This document shows, one piece after another, positions 1-7,590 of a stretch of DNA of 10,783 nucleotides; within the stretch, counting starts at the first letter, position 1, and each line of letters starts with the position of its first letter. The translations under genes and the position numbers were made by a program. The notes under the pieces are model-generated. The model ran no database searches, was not told the origin of the DNA, and saw only the letters and a list, made by a program, of their open reading frames with translations. This DNA comes from Treponema sp. (lineage in GTDB: Bacteria > Spirochaetota > Spirochaetia > Treponematales > Breznakiellaceae): NCBI GenBank assembly GCA_031268125.1, contig JAIRXT010000250.1, positions 1-10,783 on the forward strand, given 5' to 3'.

Positions 1-263
1 ACGTATTCAAAAGCCGCTTTTTGGGAATTTTTTATGCTGTTCAAGGGGTCAATCTCCTTGCTAAAGAGTTCCGTGGGGTCAATCTTTAGGGCATAAGCCA
101 ATTTTTGAATCATTTCCGATGAGGGAAACTTGTTTTGATTCTCCAACATTCCTATATAATGGGTTGAAGTGTCTGTTTTTTCGGCTAATGTAGCCTGACT
201 CCAGCCCCGATCCTGCCGGAATTTCCGCAAATTCCCTGCCAATACTTCTCTTATGTTTGTCAT
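1..263 (-). CDS. XRE-family HTH transcriptional regulator (C-terminus outside window)
   Basis: This is the N-terminal 87 residues of a small DNA-binding protein whose 3' end lies beyond the left edge. From the chosen ATG the protein begins MTNIREVLAGNLRKFRQ. A classic five-helix Cro/C1 fold follows at about residues 8-65: a 'GWSQATLAEKTDTSTHYIG' recognition region, then 'MLENQNKFPSSEMIQKLAYAL' split around a glutamate/asparagine turn. This layout is standard for XRE repressors. Two further in-frame ATGs lie upstream (290 and 308). None of the three has a strong Shine-Dalgarno sequence, and 263 was chosen because family members usually begin close to the first helix. The gene diverges from the lipoprotein gene, so it could regulate itself or that neighbour; this is inference. 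The target and ligand are unknown. Confidence 0.85.
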   Translation of the reverse strand, partial: MTNIREVLAGNLRKFRQDRGWSQATLAEKTDTSTHYIGMLENQNKFPSSEMIQKLAYALKIDPTELFSKEIDPLNSIKNSQKAAFEY

Positions 264-318
264 TTCCAATCCAATCTGATTTTTTAGCATAAAGGACCGG
301 CTTTCCATGACAACTATC

Positions 319-360
319 TTAGAGTTATTGCAATTATTAGATTATTTTAGTAACTTTAGG
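319..360. promoter_or_regulatory. AT-rich imperfect dyad between divergent genes, possible operator
   Basis: The intergenic DNA between the XRE gene and the lipoprotein gene holds a long imperfect dyad. TTAGAGTTA at 320-328 is mirrored by TAACTTTAG at 351-359 (7 of 9 paired), and further scattered symmetry runs inward towards about 340. XRE proteins bind dyads as dimers, so an autoregulatory site is plausible. I could not place convincing -35 and -10 boxes for either gene in this stretch. Confidence 0.3.
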
Positions 361-457
361 TGATACTTCTTAAGAGGAAAATCTGCCCTTGTGGGCGGCT
401 ATTTCACCGGGGCGGGGCTATCCGATAAACAGACGCCACACCCCAGGGAGTTACGAC

Positions 458-1237
458 ATGAAAAGGGAACTTTTTGGCACCGCGGGAGTGTCGACGGTTT
501 TGCGGCCGGCGCTCATGGTCCTGGCATTTGGCCTGGTTTTGGCGGGGTGTCCCGTTGAGTCGGAGGAAGGCGAAACCAGGAAAAACGCAATCCAGCTCAC
601 TGAAGATACCTGGGCCGATGGCGCTATTTCCTCAACAAGCGAGGAACAGTGGTTCAAGTTCACCGCTACTGCCGGTACTCAGTATTTGCACATCTTTTTT
701 GGTACGCTGACTGATCTGTATGTTCAACTCTACGACAGTAACAACAACGCTCTGGGAGACAGAACAGAGTTGTATAGCAGCACCCGGTACAAATCGTTAA
801 CGGTAACAAGCGGACGGGAGTACTATATAAAAGTAACGCCCTATGGTTCTAACGGCGGCACCTACCGGATTGGGTTCAACACCATGCCGCTGCCCTGCGG
901 CACATTGGCGGCAGCAACAATGCTTACCGCCAATACCTGGGCCGATGGTGTTATTGCTGCGGCAAGCGGGGAGCAGTGGTTCAAGTTTACCGCCACCACC
1001 GGTATGCACTATCTGCATGCTTTCTTCGGTACGCTGACTGATTTAAATGTCAGGCTCTATGATAGTAATGGCGGTACGCTTGGAAATAACATAAACTTGT
1101 ATACCAGTACCAAATACACATCTTTGGTGGTAACAAGCGGGCAGGTGTACTATGTAAGGGTAACGCCATATAACAATGGTGGTGGTGGTACATACAAGAT
1201 AGCGTTCAATACGTCCACCACGGCACCGACGACTTGA
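458..1237 (+). CDS. Two-domain lipoprotein with tandem PPC-like beta repeats
   Basis: This is a predicted lipoprotein of 259 residues, probably anchored in the outer or inner membrane and facing the periplasm or exterior. The N-terminus has a basic start (MKRE), a hydrophobic stretch at about 17-29, and a lipobox ending LAGC, with the modified cysteine at residue 31. Two copies of a beta-rich domain follow, at about residues 44-141 and 153-250, in register with a 109-residue period. Each contains 'WADG', 'EQWFKFTAT', 'FFGTLTDL' and 'VTPY' blocks. The pattern resembles the bacterial pre-peptidase C-terminal (PPC) type of domain, but no enzyme domain is attached. The ATG at 458 is preferred over an upstream TTG at 389 because AGGGAG lies 7 nt before it and the signal peptide begins there. 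No function can be assigned; a binding or surface role is inference. Confidence 0.85.
   Translation: MKRELFGTAGVSTVLRPALMVLAFGLVLAGCPVESEEGETRKNAIQLTEDTWADGAISSTSEEQWFKFTATAGTQYLHIFFGTLTDLYVQLYDSNNNALGDRTELYSSTRYKSLTVTSGREYYIKVTPYGSNGGTYRIGFNTMPLPCGTLAAATMLTANTWADGVIAAASGEQWFKFTATTGMHYLHAFFGTLTDLNVRLYDSNGGTLGNNINLYTSTKYTSLVVTSGQVYYVRVTPYNNGGGGTYKIAFNTSTTAPTT
590..1210 (+). repeat. Intragenic tandem duplication, period about 327 bp
   Basis: The lipoprotein gene is internally duplicated at the DNA level as well as the protein level. ACCTGGGCCGATGG occurs near 608 and again near 935. GGTACGCTGACTGAT occurs near 701 and again near 1028. GTAACAAGCGG occurs near 803 and again near 1130. The retained nucleotide identity suggests a recent duplication or continuing gene conversion between the two halves. 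Confidence 0.7.
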
Positions 1238-1330
1238 CGGTGTGCAAGGGGCCGGCGGTTGGTGATCCCCCATAGCGAATAGCCCGGTCCCCGCCCAAAT
1301 AAGGATACCCGCAATTTGGATGGTGTCTGA

Positions 1331-3958
1331 CTATGAGGCGGAGGCTTGTTTTTTCCTTGTCCCGGGGTTCGACTTCTCCGCCGCGTTTTTTTTGAGGATC
1401 CCCTTTCCAAAGAGCAGCGTAAAGGCATCTTCGATATTCTCGACAAATTCTACCGGCATGGCCTCCCGGATATCCCGGTCCAGTTCCTCCCAGTCGTCCC
1501 GGTTGTCTTCGGGCAGCAGGGTCTTTTCCATGCCGTTCCGTACCGCCGCCAGGAGTTTTTCTTTAAGGCCCCCGATGGGCAGGATACGGCCGGTAAGGGT
1601 CAACTCCCCGGTCATGGCGATTCCCCGCAGCGGGGGTTGTTGGCACAGCGTGGAAAGCAGCGACGCCGCCAGGGTAATGCCCGCGGAGGGCCCGTCTTTG
1701 GGGATGGCCCCCTCGGGTACGTGGATGTGAAAATCCGTTTTGGCAATGTCCAGGCGGAAACGGTAATCCCCTGCGGCGCTCCTGAGCCAGGAAAGGGCGA
1801 TTTGTGCGCTTTCCTTCATCACGTCCCCCAGATTCCCCGTGATGATAAGCCCCCCGTCTCCCTTAAAACCTCTGGTTTCCACGGGCAGTATGGCGCCCCC
1901 GCTTTCGGTCCAGGCCAGGCCGTAGCTTACGCCGGTTCGTTCTTCCTTAAAAACCAGGTCCCGTTTGTATTTCCGCCGGCCCAGAAGTTTTTCTAAATCT
2001 ACGGGACGGATACTCCGGCTCCGCGGCGCTTTTTCCGGCGTCCCGGCGGCGTTTTTCCTGACCATTTCCCGGGCGATCCGCCTTAAGGCCCGGGCAATTT
2101 CCCGTTCCAGGGACCGGACTCCGCTTTCCATGGTCCAGTAACGAATGATCTGCTGCAGACTTTCGTCCGTAAAGCTAATTTTCCTGTCCTGTAAGCCGTT
2201 TTCTTCCAGTTCTTTGGGTACCAGAAAACGCTTGGCAATGGCGAGCTTTTCGTTTTCCCCGTAACCGGGAATTTCGATAATTTCCATCCGGTCCAGCAGC
2301 GGGTAGGGGATGTTGTGGAGGGAATTGGCTGTGGTGATGAACAGGATTTTGGAAAGATCGTAGGCCGTCTCCATGTAATGGTCGGTAAAGGCGGCATTCT
2401 GTTCCGGGTCCAGCACTTCCAGCAGGGCCGATGCGGGGTCTCCCCGGAAATCGCTGGAAAGCTTGTCAATTTCGTCCAGCAGGAAGACCGGGTTCATGGT
2501 CCCCGCCCGGCACATGGACTGGATGATCTTCCCCGGCAGGGCCCCCACGTATGTTTTCCGGTGCCCCCGGATCTCCGCCTCGTCCCGGACGCCTCCCAGA
2601 GAGATTCGTACAAAGCTGCGGCCCAGGGCCCTGGCCACCGATTTCCCCAAACTGGTTTTTCCCGTCCCCGGAGGGCCGGTAAAACAGAGGATAGGGCCTT
2701 TGATCCCCGGAACCGTCCCGTCGATCTTTGCCATGTTGAGCTGCCGGACGGCGATAAATTCCAGAATCCGGTCCTTTGCCTTGTGCATGCCCCAGTGGTC
2801 CTCGTCGAGGATCCTCTCCGCCTGGGCCAGGTCCACCGAATCCGGCGAATATTCGCTCCAGGGCAGATCGCGGATCCACTCCAGATAGCCCCTCAGGACC
2901 CCCGCTTCCGGGCTAAAAGGCTGGAGCTTACGCAGACGGCCGATTTCCTTCTGGGCTTTGGCCAGCACCTCCTCCGGCGGATTTCTGGCGGCAATCGCCT
3001 TCTCCAGGCCGGTAAATTCGTCTTCATCCTTGTCTTTGTCCCTGCCCAGTTCTTTATTGATTTCCTTAAGCTGTTCGTGGAGGATGTACTCCCGGTGGCC
3101 TTTTTCCATACGGCTTTTTACCTTGCCGGAAATGTTCCGCTGGAGGCTGTAGATCTCTATTTCCATCTCCAGGGTTTCAAGAACCTTTTCCAGCCTGCGT
3201 GCGGATTCCGGAATGGAAAGAAGCTCCAGTTTTATTTCTGTCTTTAGGGCCATGGAGTTGGAGATAAGATTGGCAAGCCGCTCGGGGTTTTCCGCTTTTT
3301 CAACCGCGGTAATGGTATCCGAACCGATTTTCCTGGACAGTTCCGCGTACCGGGCAAAGGCCTGCTGGACCGCCCGGATAAGGGCAAGCTGATCCGGCGC
3401 CGCCGGGCCGGACGAAGGGCGGGGTATTGCCTCGATACGGGCCAGGTAAAAACCCGGCGGCCCCTCTTCCGGGCCGGGAAGGCGGCGCTTCACGGACGGC
3501 GGGATGCGGTGGCGAATGTCCGCAATGGTACCCCGGTATTCCCCCTGAAGAATCACCCGGACGGAACCGTCGGGCAGCCAGAGCCGCTGGATGATGCGGG
3601 CCGCGGTTCCCGATGCCGGAAAAACAGGATCGGAAAAATCTTCCGCCCCGGGGATTGCCGCGGAAACCCGGCTTGCGGCGTCCAGGACACAGGAGGCAAA
3701 GAGCCGCTGATCCCGCCGCAGGGATTCCTCTACGGCGATGATCCCGCTTTGGTGGTTGATAAAAACCGGAACCGTTGTGTTGGGAAAAAGAACCAGATCT
3801 TTGAGGGGCAAGAGGACAAGTTCTTCACTTTCCCGGCCCGTTTTTTTTGGCCGCCGGGCTCCGGGACGGATCCGGTCCGCCTGCCGGAAAGGCCAGGAAC
3901 CGGGGATTTTTTTCTTAAAACCGGCGATGAATTGCAGCAACCCTGTGTAGGGTTTCAC
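1331..3958 (-). CDS. lon: ATP-dependent protease Lon
   Basis: Lon is a cytoplasmic homo-oligomeric AAA+ protease that unfolds and degrades misfolded and regulatory proteins. The 875-residue protein has an N-terminal substrate-binding domain starting at 'LLPLKDLVLFPN' (about 49-60) and a helical region to about 370. The AAA+ module carries Walker A GPPGTGKT (428-435) and Walker B VFLLDEID (491-498). The C-terminal protease domain has catalytic Ser758 in DGPSAG and Lys801 in GGLKEK, spaced 43 residues apart as in E. coli Lon (679/722). All key residues are present, so it should be active. The start is a GTG one base after the clpX stop (TGATGTG). No ATG occurs before the conserved N-domain, though a TTG a few codons on is possible. 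It is the last gene of the operon, with a short basic tail. Confidence 0.95.
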   Translation of the reverse strand: MKPYTGLLQFIAGFKKKIPGSWPFRQADRIRPGARRPKKTGRESEELVLLPLKDLVLFPNTTVPVFINHQSGIIAVEESLRRDQRLFASCVLDAASRVSAAIPGAEDFSDPVFPASGTAARIIQRLWLPDGSVRVILQGEYRGTIADIRHRIPPSVKRRLPGPEEGPPGFYLARIEAIPRPSSGPAAPDQLALIRAVQQAFARYAELSRKIGSDTITAVEKAENPERLANLISNSMALKTEIKLELLSIPESARRLEKVLETLEMEIEIYSLQRNISGKVKSRMEKGHREYILHEQLKEINKELGRDKDKDEDEFTGLEKAIAARNPPEEVLAKAQKEIGRLRKLQPFSPEAGVLRGYLEWIRDLPWSEYSPDSVDLAQAERILDEDHWGMHKAKDRILEFIAVRQLNMAKIDGTVPGIKGPILCFTGPPGTGKTSLGKSVARALGRSFVRISLGGVRDEAEIRGHRKTYVGALPGKIIQSMCRAGTMNPVFLLDEIDKLSSDFRGDPASALLEVLDPEQNAAFTDHYMETAYDLSKILFITTANSLHNIPYPLLDRMEIIEIPGYGENEKLAIAKRFLVPKELEENGLQDRKISFTDESLQQIIRYWTMESGVRSLEREIARALRRIAREMVRKNAAGTPEKAPRSRSIRPVDLEKLLGRRKYKRDLVFKEERTGVSYGLAWTESGGAILPVETRGFKGDGGLIITGNLGDVMKESAQIALSWLRSAAGDYRFRLDIAKTDFHIHVPEGAIPKDGPSAGITLAASLLSTLCQQPPLRGIAMTGELTLTGRILPIGGLKEKLLAAVRNGMEKTLLPEDNRDDWEELDRDIREAMPVEFVENIEDAFTLLFGKGILKKNAAEKSNPGTRKKQASAS

Positions 3959-3959
3959 A

Positions 3960-5213
3960 TCAGGCGCTCTTCTGGAGCGGGAGGATCTCGGGGGCTTCCG
4001 ATTTCACCACCACGTCCTGGGTTATGACCACCCGTTTGCTTCCGGGAATAGAAGGAATGTCGAACATGATGCCGGTCATCATTTTTTCTACGATGGCCCT
4101 TAACCCCCTGGCCCCGGTTTTCTGCTTGATCGCCGTATCGGCAATCGCGTCAATGGCCTCTTCGGTAAATTCCAGCTTTACATCGTCAATTGCCAAGGAA
4201 GCCTGGTACTGTTTCACGATGGCGTTCCGGGGCTCGGTGATGATCCGTTTAAGGTCGTCCCGTTTCAGTTCCTCAAGGCTTACGGTGATGGGAAGCCGCC
4301 CGATAAATTCGGGAATCATCCCAAAGTGGATAAGATCGTCGGGGTGCAGGGCGTCGAACAGTTCCCGCAGGTTTCTCTGGCCCCGGCGGCCCGGTTCCGC
4401 TCCGAATCCCATCGGGTGCTGTACCACCCGCTGTTCGATATATTTCTCCAGGCCCACAAACGCACCGCCGCAGATAAACAGAATGTCCGTCGTATCAATA
4501 CGGATCATCTCCTGGTTGGGGTGTTTTCTGCCCCCCTGGGGCGGTACGGAAGCAATGGTTCCTTCAATAATTTTAAGGAGGGCCTGCTGTACCCCCTCGC
4601 CGGACACGTCCCGGGTAATGGAAACATTTTCCCCCTTGCGGGCGATTTTATCAATTTCGTCGATGTAGACAATGCCCCGTTCCGCCGCGGCAATATTCCC
4701 CCCGGCGCTCTGGATCAGTTTAAGCAGGATGTTTTCCACATCCTCCCCCACATAGCCTGCCTCCGTAAGCGTGGTGGCGTCTACAATGGCAAAGGGGACC
4801 TTTAATTTTTTTGCCAGGGTCTTCGCCAGCAGGGTTTTCCCCGTGCCGGTGGGCCCGATCAAAAGTACATTGGATTTTTCAATTTCTACATCGTCATTTT
4901 CTCTGGTGGTTTTGGCAATCCGCTTGTAGTGGTTGTAAACCGCCACGGAAAGGGCTTTCTTTGCATCGTCCTGGCCGATAATAAAAAGATCCAGGTAGTT
5001 TTTTATTTCCCGGGGGGTAGGAATGTCCCCGGTAAATTGGGTGGAAAGCTCATGGTCCTCCTCGGAGAGGATCTTGCGGCAAACTTCCACACATTCATCA
5101 CAGATAAACACATCATTGGGACCGGCGATAAGCCTTCGGGCTATTTCCGCGCTCTTGCCGCAGAAAGAACAGGTCCGTTCATAATTGCCGGAACCGCTAC
5201 GTATCTTTGCCAT
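3960..5213 (-). CDS. clpX: ATP-dependent Clp protease ATP-binding subunit ClpX
   Basis: ClpX is the hexameric AAA+ unfoldase that recognises tagged or specific proteins and threads them into ClpP. The 417-residue length is typical. The N-terminal zinc-binding domain has Cys15, Cys18, Cys38 and Cys41 (C-X2-C-X19-C-X2-C). The ATPase core follows, with Walker A GPTGTGKT (120-127), pore loop GYVGED (153-158), Walker B VYIDEID (182-188) and an RKH loop (229-231). A 'TGARGLR' sensor-2 segment lies near the C-terminus. The ClpP-docking tripeptide, usually IGF, appears here as MGF (268-270). The ATG start overlaps the end of clpP by 17 nt. AAGGGAGA inside the clpP end serves as its ribosome binding site, which implies translational coupling. 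Confidence 0.97.
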   Translation of the reverse strand: MAKIRSGSGNYERTCSFCGKSAEIARRLIAGPNDVFICDECVEVCRKILSEEDHELSTQFTGDIPTPREIKNYLDLFIIGQDDAKKALSVAVYNHYKRIAKTTRENDDVEIEKSNVLLIGPTGTGKTLLAKTLAKKLKVPFAIVDATTLTEAGYVGEDVENILLKLIQSAGGNIAAAERGIVYIDEIDKIARKGENVSITRDVSGEGVQQALLKIIEGTIASVPPQGGRKHPNQEMIRIDTTDILFICGGAFVGLEKYIEQRVVQHPMGFGAEPGRRGQRNLRELFDALHPDDLIHFGMIPEFIGRLPITVSLEELKRDDLKRIITEPRNAIVKQYQASLAIDDVKLEFTEEAIDAIADTAIKQKTGARGLRAIVEKMMTGIMFDIPSIPGSKRVVITQDVVVKSEAPEILPLQKSA

Positions 5214-5811
5214 GTTTCTCCCTTGTCAGTACCGAATCCGCCACCCCGTAGGAAACGGCGTCTTCTGCAGACATATAAAAATCCCGCTCCATGTCGGACG
5301 CTACCTTGTCCGCACTCTTTCCCGTATGCCTGGCAAAGTACTCGATAGTAAGTTTTTTCAGCCGGATGATCTCCCGGGACTGGATGCCGATGTCCCGGGC
5401 CTGTCCCTGGGCCCCGCCCCAGGGCTGGTGGATAAGTACACGGGAGGAGGGGAGTACCATGCGCTTCCCCGCGGCTCCCGCGGTAAGTATCAGCGCCGCC
5501 ATGCTGGCGGCCTGGCCCAGACAGATGGTCTGTACGTCGCTTTTTACGTACTGCATCGTGTCGTATATCGCCAGCCCAGCGGTAACCGAACCGCCGGGGG
5601 AGTTAATATACAAGTTAATGTCCTTGTCCGTATCCTGGCCGTCCAGAAAAAGCAGTTGGGCCACCACCAGATCGGAGGTTAGATCGTTTATCTCGCCGTC
5701 CAGAAACACAATCCGGTCTTTGAGCAGCCGGGAATAAATATCGTAGGAGCGCTCCCCGGCCCCGCTCTGCTCAATGACCCAGGGAACCATACCGCTCATT
5801 TTTTCATTCAT
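5197..5811 (-). CDS. clpP: ATP-dependent Clp protease proteolytic subunit ClpP
   Basis: ClpP is the serine peptidase that forms the tetradecameric barrel served by ClpX (and by ClpA or ClpC where present). The protein is 204 residues, the usual size. The catalytic triad is visible: Ser103 in GQAASMAA, His128 in SSRVLIHQP and Asp177 in MERDFYMS. The conserved 'YINSPGGSVTAGLAIYDTM' strand-helix is at 68-86. An N-terminal 'GERSYDIYSRLL' segment matches the start of the mature subunit, so little or no propeptide is needed beyond the first residues. The gene begins 9 nt after the tig stop, with only a weak ribosome binding site, and overlaps clpX. This is one operon in which protease and unfoldase are made together. 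Confidence 0.97.
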   Translation of the reverse strand: MNEKMSGMVPWVIEQSGAGERSYDIYSRLLKDRIVFLDGEINDLTSDLVVAQLLFLDGQDTDKDINLYINSPGGSVTAGLAIYDTMQYVKSDVQTICLGQAASMAALILTAGAAGKRMVLPSSRVLIHQPWGGAQGQARDIGIQSREIIRLKKLTIEYFARHTGKSADKVASDMERDFYMSAEDAVSYGVADSVLTREKHGKDT

Positions 5812-5820
5812 AGACTGAAT

Positions 5821-7188
5821 CTAACCATTATTGGACATAAGGTCCAGATAATTCTCCCTTTTCCCCGGTTTAATGGTATTTTCCGCCAGTAAAATATCAA
5901 AGAGCTTCCGTTCCTTTATGTTTTCCCGCAGATATTCCAGCATGTGTTCCTGTCCGTAGTACTTTTTTATTTCTTCCACCGTGCTATTTTCATCGGCGGC
6001 AATATCCGCCAGTTCTTTTTCCATATCGTCATCTCCGGCTTCCAGTTTAAGTTCCTCCATCAAAGTTTCCACGATAAGCCGGGAATGAATAGCCTTGACG
6101 GCGGCGGGACGCCATTCGTTTTCAATGTTCTCCAGGCTTTGACCGTTGTTTTCCATGGATTTCTTGAGCTGTTCCCCCGTCGTATCAAGGCGGCGGCCCA
6201 AACTGCGCCACCGGGATTCGATTTCTATACGGATCATGGACAGGGGAATGTCCACGGGGGTATTGGCGACGATCTGTTCCAAAATTTTGCTGATCCTGAT
6301 CTCCCGAAGCCGGTTTTTCAGATTCCGGCCAAGAGATTCCCGGATACTGTTCTTTAAATCCTCAAGATTGTGGTATTTCTCGTCCACATCCTGGGCCAGA
6401 TCATCGTCCAGGTCCGGAAGCCTGCGCTCCTTCAAGGCCGTCAGGGTTACGCGGATTTTAACGGTTCTTCCGGCCAGTTCGGTATCAGTTTCTTCCGGGG
6501 GATACGTTTTTACCAGTTCCCTGGTTTCATTTTTTTTCATCCCCAGGATATCATCGTCAAACTTGTAGATGTTGTAACCCTTCCCAAGGGTAAACACAAA
6601 GTCCTGCCGTTCCGATTTGGGAACTATTTCCCCGTCATCTCCAATTTCACAATAATCAACGGTAACAACGTTGTCCTTTTCCGCCCCGGCGTCATCGTCC
6701 CGGTCCAGGACAACGGCGTTCCGTTCCCGTACCGCTTCCAACTCCCGGTTTATGTCATCATCGCTTAATTCCGCTTCCGGGGCTTCCGCCTCCAGCCCCT
6801 TCCAGGCGCCAATCTGCACATCGGGAAGCACATCGTAGATCATGGAGTAGCTTAGATCATGTTCCAGATCCAGCGCCGGTTCATCCTGCACCTTGGGGGT
6901 GGAGTAGGGCAGGGGCCGCTCGTTCCGGGGAAGATCCTTATTCTCAAAGAATTCCTCCGCCGACTTTTCAATAAGGTTTGCCAGGGTTTCCGCCTTGAGG
7001 CTGTCCCCCAGTTTCCGCACCAGCACGTCCCGGGGTATCTTGCCCCGCCTAAAACCGGGTATTTGGATGTTCTTGCCGTAGTTTTTGAGAACCTCTTCGT
7101 ACTGGGAACAAACATCATCCTTTGCTACGGTAAGTGTCAGTTTGACACTGGAGTGTTCCTGGCGGCTTATCTCTTTGTTTATAGTCAC
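5821..7188 (-). CDS. tig: Trigger factor, ribosome-bound chaperone and peptidyl-prolyl isomerase
   Basis: Trigger factor binds ribosomal protein L23 at the exit tunnel and shields nascent chains. The 455-residue protein has the three family domains. The N-terminal ribosome-binding domain carries the signature loop GFRRGKIP (45-52). An FKBP-type isomerase domain spans about 170-255, and a C-terminal helical chaperone domain runs from about 257 to the end. The isomerase domain is acidic and divergent but keeps the expected order. The start is GTG at 7188, supported by GGAGAGG five bases upstream. It is the first protein gene of the tig-clpP-clpX-lon operon, 101 nt after the tRNA-Leu gene, and probably shares that gene's promoter. 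Confidence 0.95.
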   Translation of the reverse strand: MTINKEISRQEHSSVKLTLTVAKDDVCSQYEEVLKNYGKNIQIPGFRRGKIPRDVLVRKLGDSLKAETLANLIEKSAEEFFENKDLPRNERPLPYSTPKVQDEPALDLEHDLSYSMIYDVLPDVQIGAWKGLEAEAPEAELSDDDINRELEAVRERNAVVLDRDDDAGAEKDNVVTVDYCEIGDDGEIVPKSERQDFVFTLGKGYNIYKFDDDILGMKKNETRELVKTYPPEETDTELAGRTVKIRVTLTALKERRLPDLDDDLAQDVDEKYHNLEDLKNSIRESLGRNLKNRLREIRISKILEQIVANTPVDIPLSMIRIEIESRWRSLGRRLDTTGEQLKKSMENNGQSLENIENEWRPAAVKAIHSRLIVETLMEELKLEAGDDDMEKELADIAADENSTVEEIKKYYGQEHMLEYLRENIKERKLFDILLAENTIKPGKRENYLDLMSNNG

Positions 7189-7223
7189 AATGTCCTCTCC
7201 GGGTACGGAAACAGAGTTTTATA

Positions 7224-7257
7224 CCGGTTTTTCCTTTTGAATGAAACTGAAAACCGG
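7224..7257 (-). promoter_or_regulatory. Hairpin in the tRNA-Leu to tig leader
   Basis: CCGGTTTT and AAAACCGG form an 8-bp stem around an 18-nt interval, 36 nt upstream of the tig start codon. No run of U follows on the minus strand, so it does not look like a simple terminator. It may help RNase processing between tRNA and mRNA or stabilise the 5' end of the processed message; this is inference. Confidence 0.4.
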
Positions 7258-7289
7258 CCCCCTGTATTCCGATTAGATTTGTAATGTTC

Positions 7290-7370
7290 TGCGAGAGAAG
7301 GGACTTGAACCCCCACGCCAAAGGCACCAGATCCTAAGTCTGGCGTGTCTACCAATTTCACCACTCTCGC
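7290..7370 (-). tRNA. tRNA-Leu (anticodon UAG)
   Basis: The minus strand folds as a class II tRNA. Acceptor GCGAGAG pairs with CTCTCGC. The D-arm contains AAATTGGTAGA. The anticodon stem CCAGA/TCTGG encloses loop CTTAGGA with anticodon TAG, reading CUN leucine codons. A long variable arm (TGCC-TTT-GGCG) and T-loop TTCAAGT follow. The discriminator base is A, as expected for leucine tRNAs. CCA is not encoded (AGA follows the acceptor stem), so it must be added after transcription. Confidence 0.97.
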
Positions 7371-7426
7371 TTTAGATCAACCGGTATGAACAGATCCTTT
7401 GAAAGAGGCATCGCCGTTCTTGAAAG

Positions 7427-7456
7427 ATTTTAGACAGAAAGCCCTTCCACTGTCAA
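7427..7456 (-). promoter_or_regulatory. Sigma70-type promoter for tRNA-Leu and probably tig-clpP-clpX-lon
   Basis: On the minus strand TTGACA (7451-7456) lies 18 bp from TAAAAT (7427-7432), an almost consensus promoter. Transcription would start near 7420, giving about 50 nt of leader before the mature tRNA. No other good promoter was seen between the tRNA and tig, and no CIRCE-type heat-shock operator was found. A stable RNA and the protease operon may therefore be co-transcribed. Confidence 0.75.
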
Positions 7457-7478
7457 TCACGTATTACCGGGTTTTAGT

Positions 7479-7517
7479 AATTCTCATTTTAACTATTCCA
7501 AAACGAAAAGGCGCCGG
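7479..7517 (-). repeat. Conserved 39-nt element upstream of tRNA-Leu promoter (copy 1)
   Basis: This element matches the copy at 10159-10197 in 32 of 39 positions without gaps. The core, read on the plus strand, is ATTCCAAAAC followed by an A-rich stretch and GCCGG. It ends 22 nt upstream of the -35 box, exactly the spacing of the other copy before the cysK promoter. It could be a regulator binding site, an UP-like element, or part of a dispersed repeat carrying a promoter. Confidence 0.6.
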
Positions 7518-7529
7518 TAGAATTCTCTT

Positions 7530-7590
7530 GGGGTCCTGCCGGGGGCAAAAACACCGCGCTGGGCGGTGGATTTTTTCTCCCGGCACCCCG
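7530..7590. terminator. Bidirectional hairpin terminator after pdxK
   Basis: The core stem CACCGC/GCGGTG (7552-7557 with 7563-7568, 5-nt loop) is flanked by AAAAA on one side and TTTTTT on the other, so it works as an intrinsic terminator on either strand. Outer pairing of TGCCGGG (7537-7543) with CCCGGCA (7579-7585) extends it to a long imperfect palindrome. On the minus strand it would end pdxK transcription about 200 nt after the stop codon and insulate the tRNA promoter. Confidence 0.7.

Noticed and set aside
389..457. Upstream TTG extension of the lipoprotein
   Set aside because: It would put 23 extra residues before the signal peptide. The ATG at 458 has a well-placed AGGGAG and starts a standard lipoprotein signal.
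1238..1330. Terminator between the convergent lipoprotein and lon genes
   Set aside because: Only weak 4-6 bp pairings are present (for example CCAAAT/ATTTGG) and there is no T-run on either strand. I see nothing to annotate in this gap.
2315..3247. 310-codon plus-strand frame inside lon
   Set aside because: It lies wholly antisense to conserved Lon coding sequence, and its composition is that of a shadow frame in GC-rich DNA. No domain is visible.
7377..7460. CIRCE-type heat-shock operator upstream of the tRNA-Leu/tig promoter
   Set aside because: The TTAGCACTC-N9-GAGTGCTAA pattern is absent.
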